NCBI RefSeq assembly: GCF_040782645.1
Contig: NZ_CP160403.1
Span: 1,488,001-1,552,000, forward strand
Length of the DNA: 64,000 nt
From: Streptomyces sp. HUAS ZL42
Lineage (GTDB): Bacteria; Actinomycetota; Actinomycetes; Streptomycetales; Streptomycetaceae
Direction of reading: 5' to 3'
Shown: positions 56,804 to 64,000 of the stretch, in pieces
How the letters are laid out: each line of letters opens with the position of its first letter
Numbering within the stretch: the first letter of the stretch is position 1
Position numbers and translations under genes: made by a program
Notes under the pieces: generated by a model
What the model saw: only the letters and a program-made list of their open reading frames with translations
Databases searched by the model: none
Told to the model about the DNA's origin: nothing

Positions 56804-57640
56804 ATGAACCTCCCCGTGAGCACCGAGCCGGTCCGGATCGTCCGCCATCCCGACGGAGTGACGGAGCTGAGGCTGGACGATCCCGGTCGGGGCAACGCCC
56901 TGGATCTGAGGACGGCCGAGGCGCTGCGGGACACGGCCTTGGAGGTGGCCGCGGACCCGGGCGGCGCGGTCCTGCTGCGGGCGACGGGCGGCAGCTTCTG
57001 CGTGGGCGGCGACCTGCGGGCATTCGCCGGTCGCGGTGCGAACACCGGCGCGTACGTGCACGCCGTGGCCGGCGCCGCGCACGCCGCGATACAGGCCCTG
57101 CACGAACTGCCGGTGCCGTTGGTGACCGCCGTGCGCGGCGCGGCCGCGGGCGGCGGGGTCGGGCTCGCCCTCGTGGGGGACATCGTCCTGGCCGCCCGGT
57201 CCGCTCGGTTCCGGCTGGCGTACACGGCAGTCGGGCTCACGCCGGACTGCGGGGCATCGTGGCTCCTGCCACGCCTCGTGGGCCCCCGAAGGGCGGCGGA
57301 CCTGATCCTGACCAATCGGGTCCTGACCGGCGACGACGCCGAACGGTGGGGCCTGGTCTCCCGGTCGGTGGACGACGAGGAACTGGACGACGCGGCGCAT
57401 CGGACCGCGGCCGGTCTGGCCGCCGGCGCCGGTGGCGCGCTGCAAGCCGCGAAGGGCCTGCTGCGCGCCGGAACCGGCGAGGAGTTGCGCCACCACCTCG
57501 CCGAAGAGGCGCGGCTGATCGCCGTCCTGGCGGGCGGCCGGGAGGCACAGGACCGCATGGCGTCGTTCCTCGCCGCGGGGGGCCGCCCGAGGGCGGGCGA
57601 CAGCCGGGCCGAGGCCAGGGAATCGGAAAGTGTTTCTTGA
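56804..57640 (+). CDS. enoyl-CoA hydratase/isomerase
   Basis: A 278-residue crotonase-fold enzyme that hydrates or isomerises an unsaturated acyl-CoA. Oxyanion loops are FCVGGDLRAFAGRGA and VRGAAAGGGVGLALVGDI; the second catalytic region, AYTAVGLTPDCGASWLLPRL, has Asp rather than the usual second Glu. CAGGAG precedes ATG 56804. It leads the plus-strand half of the cluster, about 95 bases before the next gene. Confidence 0.9.
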   Translation: MNLPVSTEPVRIVRHPDGVTELRLDDPGRGNALDLRTAEALRDTALEVAADPGGAVLLRATGGSFCVGGDLRAFAGRGANTGAYVHAVAGAAHAAIQALHELPVPLVTAVRGAAAGGGVGLALVGDIVLAARSARFRLAYTAVGLTPDCGASWLLPRLVGPRRAADLILTNRVLTGDDAERWGLVSRSVDDEELDDAAHRTAAGLAAGAGGALQAAKGLLRAGTGEELRHHLAEEARLIAVLAGGREAQDRMASFLAAGGRPRAGDSRAEARESESVS

Positions 57641-57734
57641 GTTCCTCTTCACTAACGGGCCCGCCGAGGCGTAACCTCCGGGCAACACAGAACCGAGGAA
57701 CCGGTCACCACAGAACCGGGGAAAAGGTGTGGCG

Positions 57735-58367
57735 ATGCAATCTGCTGCCGTGGACCTTCCGGACGCATCCGACGAGCCTCTCACCGAAGCCGTCGTCGAC
57801 CTCGTTCTGCGTGGAATGTGGCGCGGTCGGCCGGAGTCCGAGCACGGTCCACTGGTCGACGCCGGGCTGGCGTCGGTGAAGGGGCCGGTGGTGCTGCCGA
57901 CCGAGCGCGCCAAGACCGCCGCCGCGCGGATCCTGCGCGTCCCCGCGGGCTCCGACCAGGAGGAGCGGATCACCGCGGCCTACGAGGCGTTCCTGCCGGT
58001 CAACCGCAAGATCCGCGACGTCTGCACGGCATGGCAGTGCCGTCCCGACGGCACCGCCAACGACCACTCCGACGACGCCTACGACGCCGAGGTGCGCGAG
58101 TCGCTGGAAGACGTGCACGAGGCCATCCAGCCCGTCCTGCGCAGACTGGACCGGGTGCTCGCGGGCAGCGGACGCTACCTGACGGCCCTGGAGGAGGCCC
58201 TCGACCGCTTCGACGACGGCGCGCCGGAGTGGCTCGCCTCGCCGCTGTGCGACTCGTACCACACCGTGTGGATGCGGCTGCACCAGGAACTGTTGCTCGT
58301 GCTGGGAATCAGCAGGGCCGAGGACGAGGCCCGCGAAGAGGAACTGGTCACCAGGAGCCGGGGTTGA
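57735..58367 (+). CDS. uncharacterised partner of the PPDK-like enzyme
   Basis: A 210-residue protein. The N-terminal ~60 residues (LTEAVVDLVLRGMWRGRPES, LVDAGLASVKGPVVLPTERA) look like a winged-helix unit; the rest is helical with a conserved-looking AFLPVNRKIRDVCTAWQCRP, NDHSDDAYDAEVRESLEDVH and SPLCDSYHTVWMRLHQELLL. I recall similar helical extensions fused to some actinobacterial PEP-utilising enzymes, so it may be a split-off specificity domain. ATG 57735 has GGAAAAGG upstream; GTG 57729 is the alternative. Its stop overlaps the PPDK-like start by four bases (TTGA), strongly implying one complex. Confidence 0.7.
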   Translation: MQSAAVDLPDASDEPLTEAVVDLVLRGMWRGRPESEHGPLVDAGLASVKGPVVLPTERAKTAAARILRVPAGSDQEERITAAYEAFLPVNRKIRDVCTAWQCRPDGTANDHSDDAYDAEVRESLEDVHEAIQPVLRRLDRVLAGSGRYLTALEEALDRFDDGAPEWLASPLCDSYHTVWMRLHQELLLVLGISRAEDEAREEELVTRSRG

Positions 58368-60958
58368 GCGTCACCGACCGCGAGGCGGACCCGCTCGCAC
58401 AGTCCGGGGTGCCCCTCGCGCCGTCCGGGACCCCGGGTCGGCTCCTGGTGCCCTACGGGCAGGGGCGGACCCGGGGCCTCGACGCCGACGAACTGGGCGC
58501 GCACGGCGCGGCGATGGACCGGCTGGTGGCCCTCGGCCTGCCGGTCGTGCCCGGGCTCACCGTGCCAGCAGGCGCCGCCGCGTCGCTGCGCGATACCGCC
58601 ACCGCCGAAGCCGCCGTGGACCTGGTCGAGCAGCTCTCGGGGCGGCGCATCGGGGATCCGGCCCGGCCGCTGCTGCTGCGCCTGTCGGCGAGCGCGCCGA
58701 CGGAGATCGCCGGACTGCCGCCCGACCTGGCCTGTCTCGGCGTCACTCCCGCCCGGGCCGACGACCTGTGCGCCCTCATCGGGCGTGCGGACGCGCTGCA
58801 CGAGGTGTGGGCCGGCACCGTACGCGTGATCGCCGAGTACGCCCTCGACGTGCCCGGCGCGCTGCTCGACGACGCCCTCCTGGACACGCCCGCGCCGCGG
58901 GCACGGGTGGAGGTGCTCCTCTCCCTGGCGGCGGAACACGGCTCCCGGCCCTTCCCCGACGACCCGGCGCAGCAACTCGCGCTGGCCGCTCGCGCCCTCC
59001 TCGGCCGCTGGGACTCGCCGCGTGCGAGAAGGTCCCGCCGAGCCCAGCGGCTCCCAGCCGACCTTGCCGTCGCCCTGCATGTGCAGGCGCTGCGCATCGG
59101 CCCGGCGGACCACTCGGGCTACGGCACGGCGGTCAGCCGCGACCCCGAGACCGGGCGCCTCTCCCCCCGGGGCTCCTTCTTCCGGGGGGTGCGCCGCAGC
59201 GCCCCGCCGCCGCACACCGGCGAGCCGCTGGACCGGCTGGCGGGCGGTGCCGCTCTGCTGGAGCACGCCCTGCTCACCCTGGAGCGGCATCTGCGTGCGC
59301 CGGTGTCGGTCGACTTCGAGGTGCGCGACGACGAGATCTCCCTGCTCGCCGCCTCGGCACAGGCCCGCCCGCCGCTCCGGGCGTCGGTGTGTCTGGCCGC
59401 GGACCTGGCCCGGGACGGGGCGCTCGGCCGCGAGGAGGCCGTACGGCGGGTCACGCCCGCGCAGGTGCAGGAACTGCTGCACCCCCGACTCCGGTTGACC
59501 GGTGGGGAGGAGCTCCTGGTGAGGGGACTGCCCGCGTCCCCGGGGGCGGCGACCGGAGCGGTCGTGCTGTCCAGTGAACGTGCCCTGGAACTGGCGGCGG
59601 ACGGCACCCGGGTGGTGCTCGTGGCCGCCGAGACGACCCCGGCGGACGTCCCCGGGATGCTGGCCTCCGCCGCCGTGCTGACCGGCAGTGGCGGCATCGC
59701 CTCGCATGCCGCCGTGGTGGCGCGGGGCGCCGGCAAGCCGGCGGTGTGCGGCGCCGAGGGGCTGCGCGTGGACCTGGCCGCCGGGACGGTGCGCTTCGGG
59801 GAGCGGGTGGTGCGGGAGGGCGACCAGGTCTCCCTGGACGGCCGTACCGGCGCCGTGTACGCGGGGACGCTGAGCGTCAGTGTGGCCGGGCCGCCCCCGG
59901 AACTGTCCACCTTGCTGGAGTGGGCGGACGGCGCGCGCCGGCTGGGCGTGCGGGTCAACGCCGACACCGCCGCCGAGGTGGACACGGCCCTGGCCCTGGG
60001 CGCGGAGGGTGTCGGGCTGTGCCGTACGGAACACCAGTTCCTCGGCGAACGGCTGCCGCTGATCCGCCGGGTGCTCCTGGCCGCCGACCCGACCGCCCGC
60101 GACGAGGCGCTGCTGGCGCTGGAGCGCGCCCAGCGCGAGGACTTCCACGCGCTGCTGAGCGCGATCGGGAACCGCCCGGTGACCGTGCGCCTGCTGGATG
60201 CCCCGCTGCACGAGTTCCTGCCCGCGCCCGGGCACGCCATGGACGCGGCCGAGGAGCAGCGGGCCGCCGCGCTGCGCGAGGCGAACCCGATGCTCGGGCT
60301 GCGCGGTGTGCGGCTGGCACTGCTGCACGAGAGGCTCTACCCGGCGCAGGCCGAGGCGCTCTTCACCGCCTGGGCCGATGTCGCCGCCACCGGAGTCCGG
60401 CCGGAGCTGGAGGTGATGATCCCGCTCGTCAGCCTGCCGGAGGAACTGGCGGCCGCGGCCGCGTACGTACGCGGTGCCGCCGGCGCCGTCGCCGCCCGCA
60501 CCGGGGTGGAGGTCCCGTACCGGCTCGGCACGATGATCGAGACCCCGCGGGCCGCGCTGCTGGCCGGCGAACTCGCCGAGCACGCCGAGTTCTTCTCCTT
60601 CGGCACCAACGACCTCACTCAGCTCACCTACGGCTTCTCCCGGGACGACGTCGAGCGGCAGGTGCTCGCCTCCTACCAGGAACGCGGGTTCCTGACCGCC
60701 AGCCCGTTCGCCCGGCTCGACCCGCACGGGGTGGGCACCCTGATCGGCCTGGCGGCCGAGCGGGCACGGGGCGTGCGGCCCGGTATCAAGCTGGGCGTGT
60801 GCGGTGAGCACGGTGGGGATCCGGAATCGATCGCGTTCTGCGACGACCTCGGCCTCGACTACGTGTCCTGTTCCGCGCACCGCGTGCCGGTGGCCCGGAT
60901 GGCGGCCGCGCACAGTGCCCTGCGGGAGCGGCGTGACGAGAGCGGGAGCGCACGATGA
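58364..60958 (+). CDS. PPDK-like PEP-utilising enzyme with degenerate ATP-grasp domain
   Basis: An 864-residue protein starting at TTG 58364 with AGGAG upstream. Residues ~1-340 align in layout to the pyruvate phosphate dikinase ATP-grasp domain but lack its ATP residues: the LLVSVRSGA region reads LLLRLSASAPTEIAG and the LLQTRNGKR region reads LLAASAQAR. The phospho-histidine domain is intact (LTGSGGIASHAAVVARGAGK), as is the C-terminal PEP-binding barrel (GVGLCRTEHQFLGERLPLIR, FFSFGTNDLTQLTYGFSRDD, GVCGEHGGDPES). It should be able to take phosphate from PEP onto histidine but probably not exchange it with ATP. It overlaps its small partner gene and the next acyl-CoA dehydrogenase gene by four bases each. 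Confidence 0.85.
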   Translation: MSVTDREADPLAQSGVPLAPSGTPGRLLVPYGQGRTRGLDADELGAHGAAMDRLVALGLPVVPGLTVPAGAAASLRDTATAEAAVDLVEQLSGRRIGDPARPLLLRLSASAPTEIAGLPPDLACLGVTPARADDLCALIGRADALHEVWAGTVRVIAEYALDVPGALLDDALLDTPAPRARVEVLLSLAAEHGSRPFPDDPAQQLALAARALLGRWDSPRARRSRRAQRLPADLAVALHVQALRIGPADHSGYGTAVSRDPETGRLSPRGSFFRGVRRSAPPPHTGEPLDRLAGGAALLEHALLTLERHLRAPVSVDFEVRDDEISLLAASAQARPPLRASVCLAADLARDGALGREEAVRRVTPAQVQELLHPRLRLTGGEELLVRGLPASPGAATGAVVLSSERALELAADGTRVVLVAAETTPADVPGMLASAAVLTGSGGIASHAAVVARGAGKPAVCGAEGLRVDLAAGTVRFGERVVREGDQVSLDGRTGAVYAGTLSVSVAGPPPELSTLLEWADGARRLGVRVNADTAAEVDTALALGAEGVGLCRTEHQFLGERLPLIRRVLLAADPTARDEALLALERAQREDFHALLSAIGNRPVTVRLLDAPLHEFLPAPGHAMDAAEEQRAAALREANPMLGLRGVRLALLHERLYPAQAEALFTAWADVAATGVRPELEVMIPLVSLPEELAAAAAYVRGAAGAVAARTGVEVPYRLGTMIETPRAALLAGELAEHAEFFSFGTNDLTQLTYGFSRDDVERQVLASYQERGFLTASPFARLDPHGVGTLIGLAAERARGVRPGIKLGVCGEHGGDPESIAFCDDLGLDYVSCSAHRVPVARMAAAHSALRERRDESGSAR

Positions 60959-62073
60959 CGAGCACCGTCACCGACGGCACGATCCTGTCGGACACCGAGC
61001 TGGAAGACCTGCGCGAGACCGTTCGCTCGGTGTGCGCGGACGCCGGCGGCACCGCCGCGGTGCGCCGGCTGTCCGAGGAGGCCCCCGGCATCGACGCCGG
61101 CTTGTGGGACACCCTCGGCCGGCAGGTCGGTCTCGCGGCCCTCGGCCTGCCCGAATCGGCGGGAGGCATCGGCGGCCTCGCCGAGATCGCCGCCGTCTGC
61201 GAGGAGTTGGGCAGGACACTGGCACCGGTACCGCTGCTGTCCTCCACCGTGCTGGCCGGGCAGGTGCTGGCCGCGTGCGGTACGGACGGCAAGGCGCTGG
61301 CCGAGCTGGCCGAGGGCACCGTGCATGCCCTGGCGGTGGCCGCTCCCGACGGAACCTGGCGGGCCGACGCCGTGCCGGTGGCCGCCTCCTGGCAGGGCAG
61401 CGTCCCCCTGCTGAACGGCACGGCGCCGTTCGTCCTCGACGGCGCCGACGCCCGGGCGCTGGTGGTGGCCGCGGCCGGCACGGATGGCGTCGACCTGTTC
61501 CTGGCCGACCCGCGTGAGCCGGGAGTGACGGTGCGCCGGGTACCCACCCTGGATCTCAGCCGGGGCCAGGCGGTGGTCACCTTCTGCGGTGCCCGGGCCC
61601 GGCCGCTGACCGTCGGCGGCGAGGGGGCGGACATCGTCTCCCGCGCCCTGGACGTGGCCCTGGTGGCTCTCGCCGCCGAGCAACTGGGCGGAGCGCAGGC
61701 GGCCTTGGACATGACGGTGGCCCATGTGCGCGACCGTACCCAGTTCGGCAGGGCGATCGGAGGCTTCCAGGCGGTCAAGCACGCCTGCGCCGACATGCTG
61801 CTCCAGGTCGAGGCCGCACGGTCGGCCGTGGTGCGCGCGGTCCGGGCGGACGGCTCGCCTCAGGCGCTGGCCGAGGCGGCGGCGGTGGCACAGGCGTGGT
61901 GCGGCGAGGCGTTCGTCTCCGTCGCCGCCGAGTGCGTGCAGTTCCACGGCGGGATGGGCTTCACCTGGGAGCACGACGCGCACCTGTACTTCCGGCGTGC
62001 CCAGTCCGACGCCGTGCTACTGGGCGGCGCCGCACACCATCGGGAACGGCTGGCCGGGCTGCTGGGCTGGTGA
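60955..62073 (+). CDS. acyl-CoA dehydrogenase, short steroid-degradation-like type
   Basis: A 372-residue acyl-CoA dehydrogenase. The N-terminal ESAGGIGGLAEIAAVCEELG and C-terminal ECVQFHGGMGFTWEHDAHLY (about residue 330) match the short subunits of heteromeric actinobacterial dehydrogenases acting on bulky acyl-CoAs. The start ATG overlaps the PPDK-like stop by four bases. It could pair with the other dehydrogenase of the cluster; both carry partly different active-site regions. Confidence 0.9.
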   Translation: MTSTVTDGTILSDTELEDLRETVRSVCADAGGTAAVRRLSEEAPGIDAGLWDTLGRQVGLAALGLPESAGGIGGLAEIAAVCEELGRTLAPVPLLSSTVLAGQVLAACGTDGKALAELAEGTVHALAVAAPDGTWRADAVPVAASWQGSVPLLNGTAPFVLDGADARALVVAAAGTDGVDLFLADPREPGVTVRRVPTLDLSRGQAVVTFCGARARPLTVGGEGADIVSRALDVALVALAAEQLGGAQAALDMTVAHVRDRTQFGRAIGGFQAVKHACADMLLQVEAARSAVVRAVRADGSPQALAEAAAVAQAWCGEAFVSVAAECVQFHGGMGFTWEHDAHLYFRRAQSDAVLLGGAAHHRERLAGLLGW

Positions 62074-62093
62074 CGTGGAAGGAGGGACGGGAC

Positions 62094-62528
62094 ATGACCA
62101 CGAGGCTCATCGACGAGTCGTTGTTCGAGAACCGGGACTTCGGCGACGGAGAATCACCGCGTCTCGCGGGCGCCCGCTGCTCCGGGTGCGGCACCGTCGT
62201 CTTCCCAAGGCAGGACTCGTGCCCCAGGTGTCCGGACGGGGTGATGTCGGTGCGGGTGCTGCCGGTGAGCGGGCGCGTGTGGTCATGGACGCTTCAGTCG
62301 TTCCCGCCGAAGCCGCCGTACCGGGCGCCGTCAGGCGGCCACCGGCCCTATCACGTCGGCTATGTGGACCTCGGTGAGGTGCTGGTCGAAGCGCGGCTGG
62401 CGGTGCCCCGCGCGGAGATCCGGATCGGGCTGCCGGTCCGGCTCACCACGGTGCCCGCGTACCGGGACGAGGACGGAACCGAGGTGGTGACCTTCGGGTT
62501 CCGCCCGGAGCGGGACGGGGAGCGATGA
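62094..62528 (+). CDS. DUF35 zinc-ribbon/OB-fold protein
   Basis: A 144-residue protein with a four-cysteine rubredoxin-like ribbon (ARCSGCGTVVFPRQDSCPRC) and an OB-fold (GRVWSWTLQSFPPKPPYRAP, PYHVGYVDLGEVLVEARLAV). DUF35 proteins bind acyl-CoA and pair with thiolase-like or hydratase-like partners, for example in Ltp2-DUF35 aldolases of steroid side-chain breakdown. GGAGGGA precedes the ATG. Its stop overlaps the thiolase start (ATGA), implying a complex. Confidence 0.92.
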   Translation: MTTRLIDESLFENRDFGDGESPRLAGARCSGCGTVVFPRQDSCPRCPDGVMSVRVLPVSGRVWSWTLQSFPPKPPYRAPSGGHRPYHVGYVDLGEVLVEARLAVPRAEIRIGLPVRLTTVPAYRDEDGTEVVTFGFRPERDGER

Positions 62529-63679
62529 GCCGGCCCGACGACGTGTACGTGGTCGGATGCGGCATGCATCCCTTCGGGCGCGACGAGAGCCTCAGCGCAA
62601 TGGACATGGCCGAGCGTGCGGTACGCGAGGCGCTGGCCGACGCCGGCGTCGCCTGGCAGGACATCGGCTACGCGGCCGGCGGCTCCGACGTGTCCGGCAA
62701 GCCCGACACCCTGGTGGGCCGTCTGGGCCTGACCGGACTGCCGTTCGTCAACGTGCAGAACGGCTGCGCGACGGGTGCATCCACCGTGCTCGCGGTGGCC
62801 AGCGCGCTGCGGGCGGGCGAGGCGTCCCTGGGACTGGCGGTGGGGTTCGACAAGCACGAGCGGGGCGCGTTCCACGTCTCCGCCGCCCGCTACGGCCTGG
62901 GCGACTGGTACGCCGAGACCGGCATGATGCTCACGACCCAGTTCTTCGCGCTGAAGACCCAGCGGTACCTGTACGAGCACGGGATCTCGGAGCATGCACT
63001 GGCGATGGTCGCCGCGCGAGCCTTCCGCAACGGCTCGCAGCACCCCCTGGCCTGGCGGCGCAAGCCGCTGACGGAGCGGGAGATACTGGACTCCGCCGAG
63101 GTCAGTCCCCCGCTCACCCAGTACATGTTCTGTTCGCCCGGACAGGGCGCGGCGGCGCTGGTGCTCGCCCTCGGCGACCGTGCGTTCGATCTGTGCGAAC
63201 GGCCGGTCAGGCTGGCGTCGCTGGCCCTCCGGACCCGGCGGTTCGGTTCGTTCGAGGTGTTCTCGCCCTGGCTGCCGCCGGGACCGCACCACAGCCCCAG
63301 CGTCGACGCCGCTCAGGCGGCCTTCCGCACGGCGGGGGTGCGGCCCGCGGACGTACAGGTCGCCCAGTTGCAGGACACCGACAGCGGCTCGGAGCTGATC
63401 CACCTGGCGGAGACCGGGCTGAGCGGTCACGGCGAGCAGGAGGACCTGCTGGCGTCCGGGGCCACCGGTCCCGCGGGCCGCATACCGGTCAACACCGACG
63501 GCGGCTGCCTGGCCGGCGGGGAGCCCGTCGGCGCCTCGGGGTTGCGTCAGTTCCATGAGGTCGTACGGCAGTTGCAGGGCCGGGCGCCCGGTGCGCAGGT
63601 GCCGGGCGCTCCCCGGGTGGGCTTCACCCATGTGTACGGGGCGCCCGGGATCAGCGCGTGCTCGGTCCTGACGGTGTGA
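62525..63679 (+). CDS. thiolase-like / lipid-transfer-type enzyme
   Basis: A 384-residue thiolase-fold protein. The nucleophile loop keeps Cys (VQNGCATGASTVLAVASAL, about residue 79), but the GHP motif of true thiolases is replaced: GGCLAGGEPVGASGLRQFHE has Glu at the His position. The mixture suggests a condensing/cleaving enzyme with altered chemistry, probably in complex with the DUF35 protein that overlaps it by four bases. Substrate unknown. Confidence 0.88.
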   Translation: MSRPDDVYVVGCGMHPFGRDESLSAMDMAERAVREALADAGVAWQDIGYAAGGSDVSGKPDTLVGRLGLTGLPFVNVQNGCATGASTVLAVASALRAGEASLGLAVGFDKHERGAFHVSAARYGLGDWYAETGMMLTTQFFALKTQRYLYEHGISEHALAMVAARAFRNGSQHPLAWRRKPLTEREILDSAEVSPPLTQYMFCSPGQGAAALVLALGDRAFDLCERPVRLASLALRTRRFGSFEVFSPWLPPGPHHSPSVDAAQAAFRTAGVRPADVQVAQLQDTDSGSELIHLAETGLSGHGEQEDLLASGATGPAGRIPVNTDGGCLAGGEPVGASGLRQFHEVVRQLQGRAPGAQVPGAPRVGFTHVYGAPGISACSVLTV

Positions 63680-63696
63680 AAGGCGGTGAGCAAGCC

Positions 63697-64000
63697 ATGC
63701 GGCACGGCGACAGAACCGCACTGGTGACCGGCGGGGCAAGCGGAATCGGTCTGGAGATCGGCCGACAGCTCGCGGACCGGGGGCTGCGGGTCCTCATCGG
63801 GGCGCGAAAACCGGCGGCGGCCGAGGAGGCGTGCCGAGCCATCGGCGGGGCGGCCTTGCCGCTGGCCCTGGACGTGACCTCCGCGAAGAGCGTCACCGCG
63901 GCGGTCCGGGAGGCCCGGGAGCTGACCGGCGGGGTCGACGTCCTGGTGAACAACGCGGGAGTGTCTCTGGACGGGGAGCTGCGGCCCCCGTACCTCGACG
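63697..64000 (+). CDS. short-chain dehydrogenase/reductase, N-terminal part
   Basis: The first 101 codons of a classical SDR; the 3' end is outside the window. The cofactor loop is ALVTGGASGIGLEIGRQLAD and the NNAG motif is DVLVNNAGVSLDGELRPPY. It follows the thiolase-like gene by 17 bases, so it belongs to the same operon, possibly as 3-hydroxyacyl-CoA dehydrogenase. The active-site half cannot be seen. Confidence 0.88.
   Translation, partial: MRHGDRTALVTGGASGIGLEIGRQLADRGLRVLIGARKPAAAEEACRAIGGAALPLALDVTSAKSVTAAVREARELTGGVDVLVNNAGVSLDGELRPPYLD

Overview
The window is high-GC, gene-dense actinobacterial DNA, almost certainly from a Streptomyces chromosome. GC at third codon positions is extreme, GTG and TTG starts are common, many neighbouring genes overlap by four bases, and the gene content is typical: RmdA-type c-di-GMP enzyme, Rpf-LysM-M23 cell-wall hydrolase, LysX, class F sortase, SpoIIE phosphatase, DUF1876, DUF574-type methyltransferase. 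The order (ols genes, sdh operon, rmdA, then WS/DGAT, glg pair, rpfD, gnd) resembles what I remember of the S. coelicolor SCO0920-SCO0975 region. That is recollection, not a search.

Layout. 1-4044: tail of a LuxR regulator, a BBE-type FAD oxidoreductase, a luciferase-like flavin monooxygenase and an NAD-dependent reductase. 4255-5924: ornithine-lipid pair olsB-olsA. 6066-10809: three-gene succinate dehydrogenase operon with terminator, a divergent LysR gene, a LysR box between them, and a recent 295-bp tandem duplication of the lysR 3' end. 10838-15403: small NTF2-like protein, rmdA coupled to a methyltransferase, and a repeat lipoprotein. 15661-19514: envelope genes including a class F sortase. 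19604-25967: lysX, a universal stress protein, a Cys-nucleophile hydrolase with a divergent MarR gene and clear operators, and a CapA-like protein. 26179-28178: ECF sigma factor, an unknown gene and a zinc-binding anti-sigma factor. 28201-30441: tandem palindromes, an EACC1-like gene and a caspase-like protease, a small biological-conflict cassette whose C-terminal reading frame seems to continue in shifted frames.

30456-43560: Fpg/Nei glycosylase, SpoIIE-type phosphatase, lipase maturation factor, a decayed amidohydrolase, a phosphofructokinase with pyrophosphate-type active-site residues, a stress protein, an amidase with a strong upstream palindrome, a 57-aa conserved-looking small protein, an HD-like protein and two SDR proteins. 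43787-54028: WS/DGAT triacylglycerol synthase, glgC and glgM (alpha-glucan), a FhuF-like Fe-S protein with a strange AT-rich codon block, an EamA transporter, rpfD, gnd, a GNAT protein and panD. 54330-55280 is a scar joining a P450 fragment to an AbiEii-like fragment. 55473-64000 is an acyl-CoA catabolism cluster: two acyl-CoA dehydrogenases, enoyl-CoA hydratase, DUF35 protein, thiolase-like protein, SDR, and in the middle a PPDK-like enzyme with an apparently dead ATP-grasp domain and a small partner.

The strongest candidates for something undescribed are the caspase/EACC1 cassette with its palindromes and shifted tail, and the PPDK-like pair inside the acyl-CoA operon. No tRNA, rRNA, CRISPR array or intact insertion sequence was seen.
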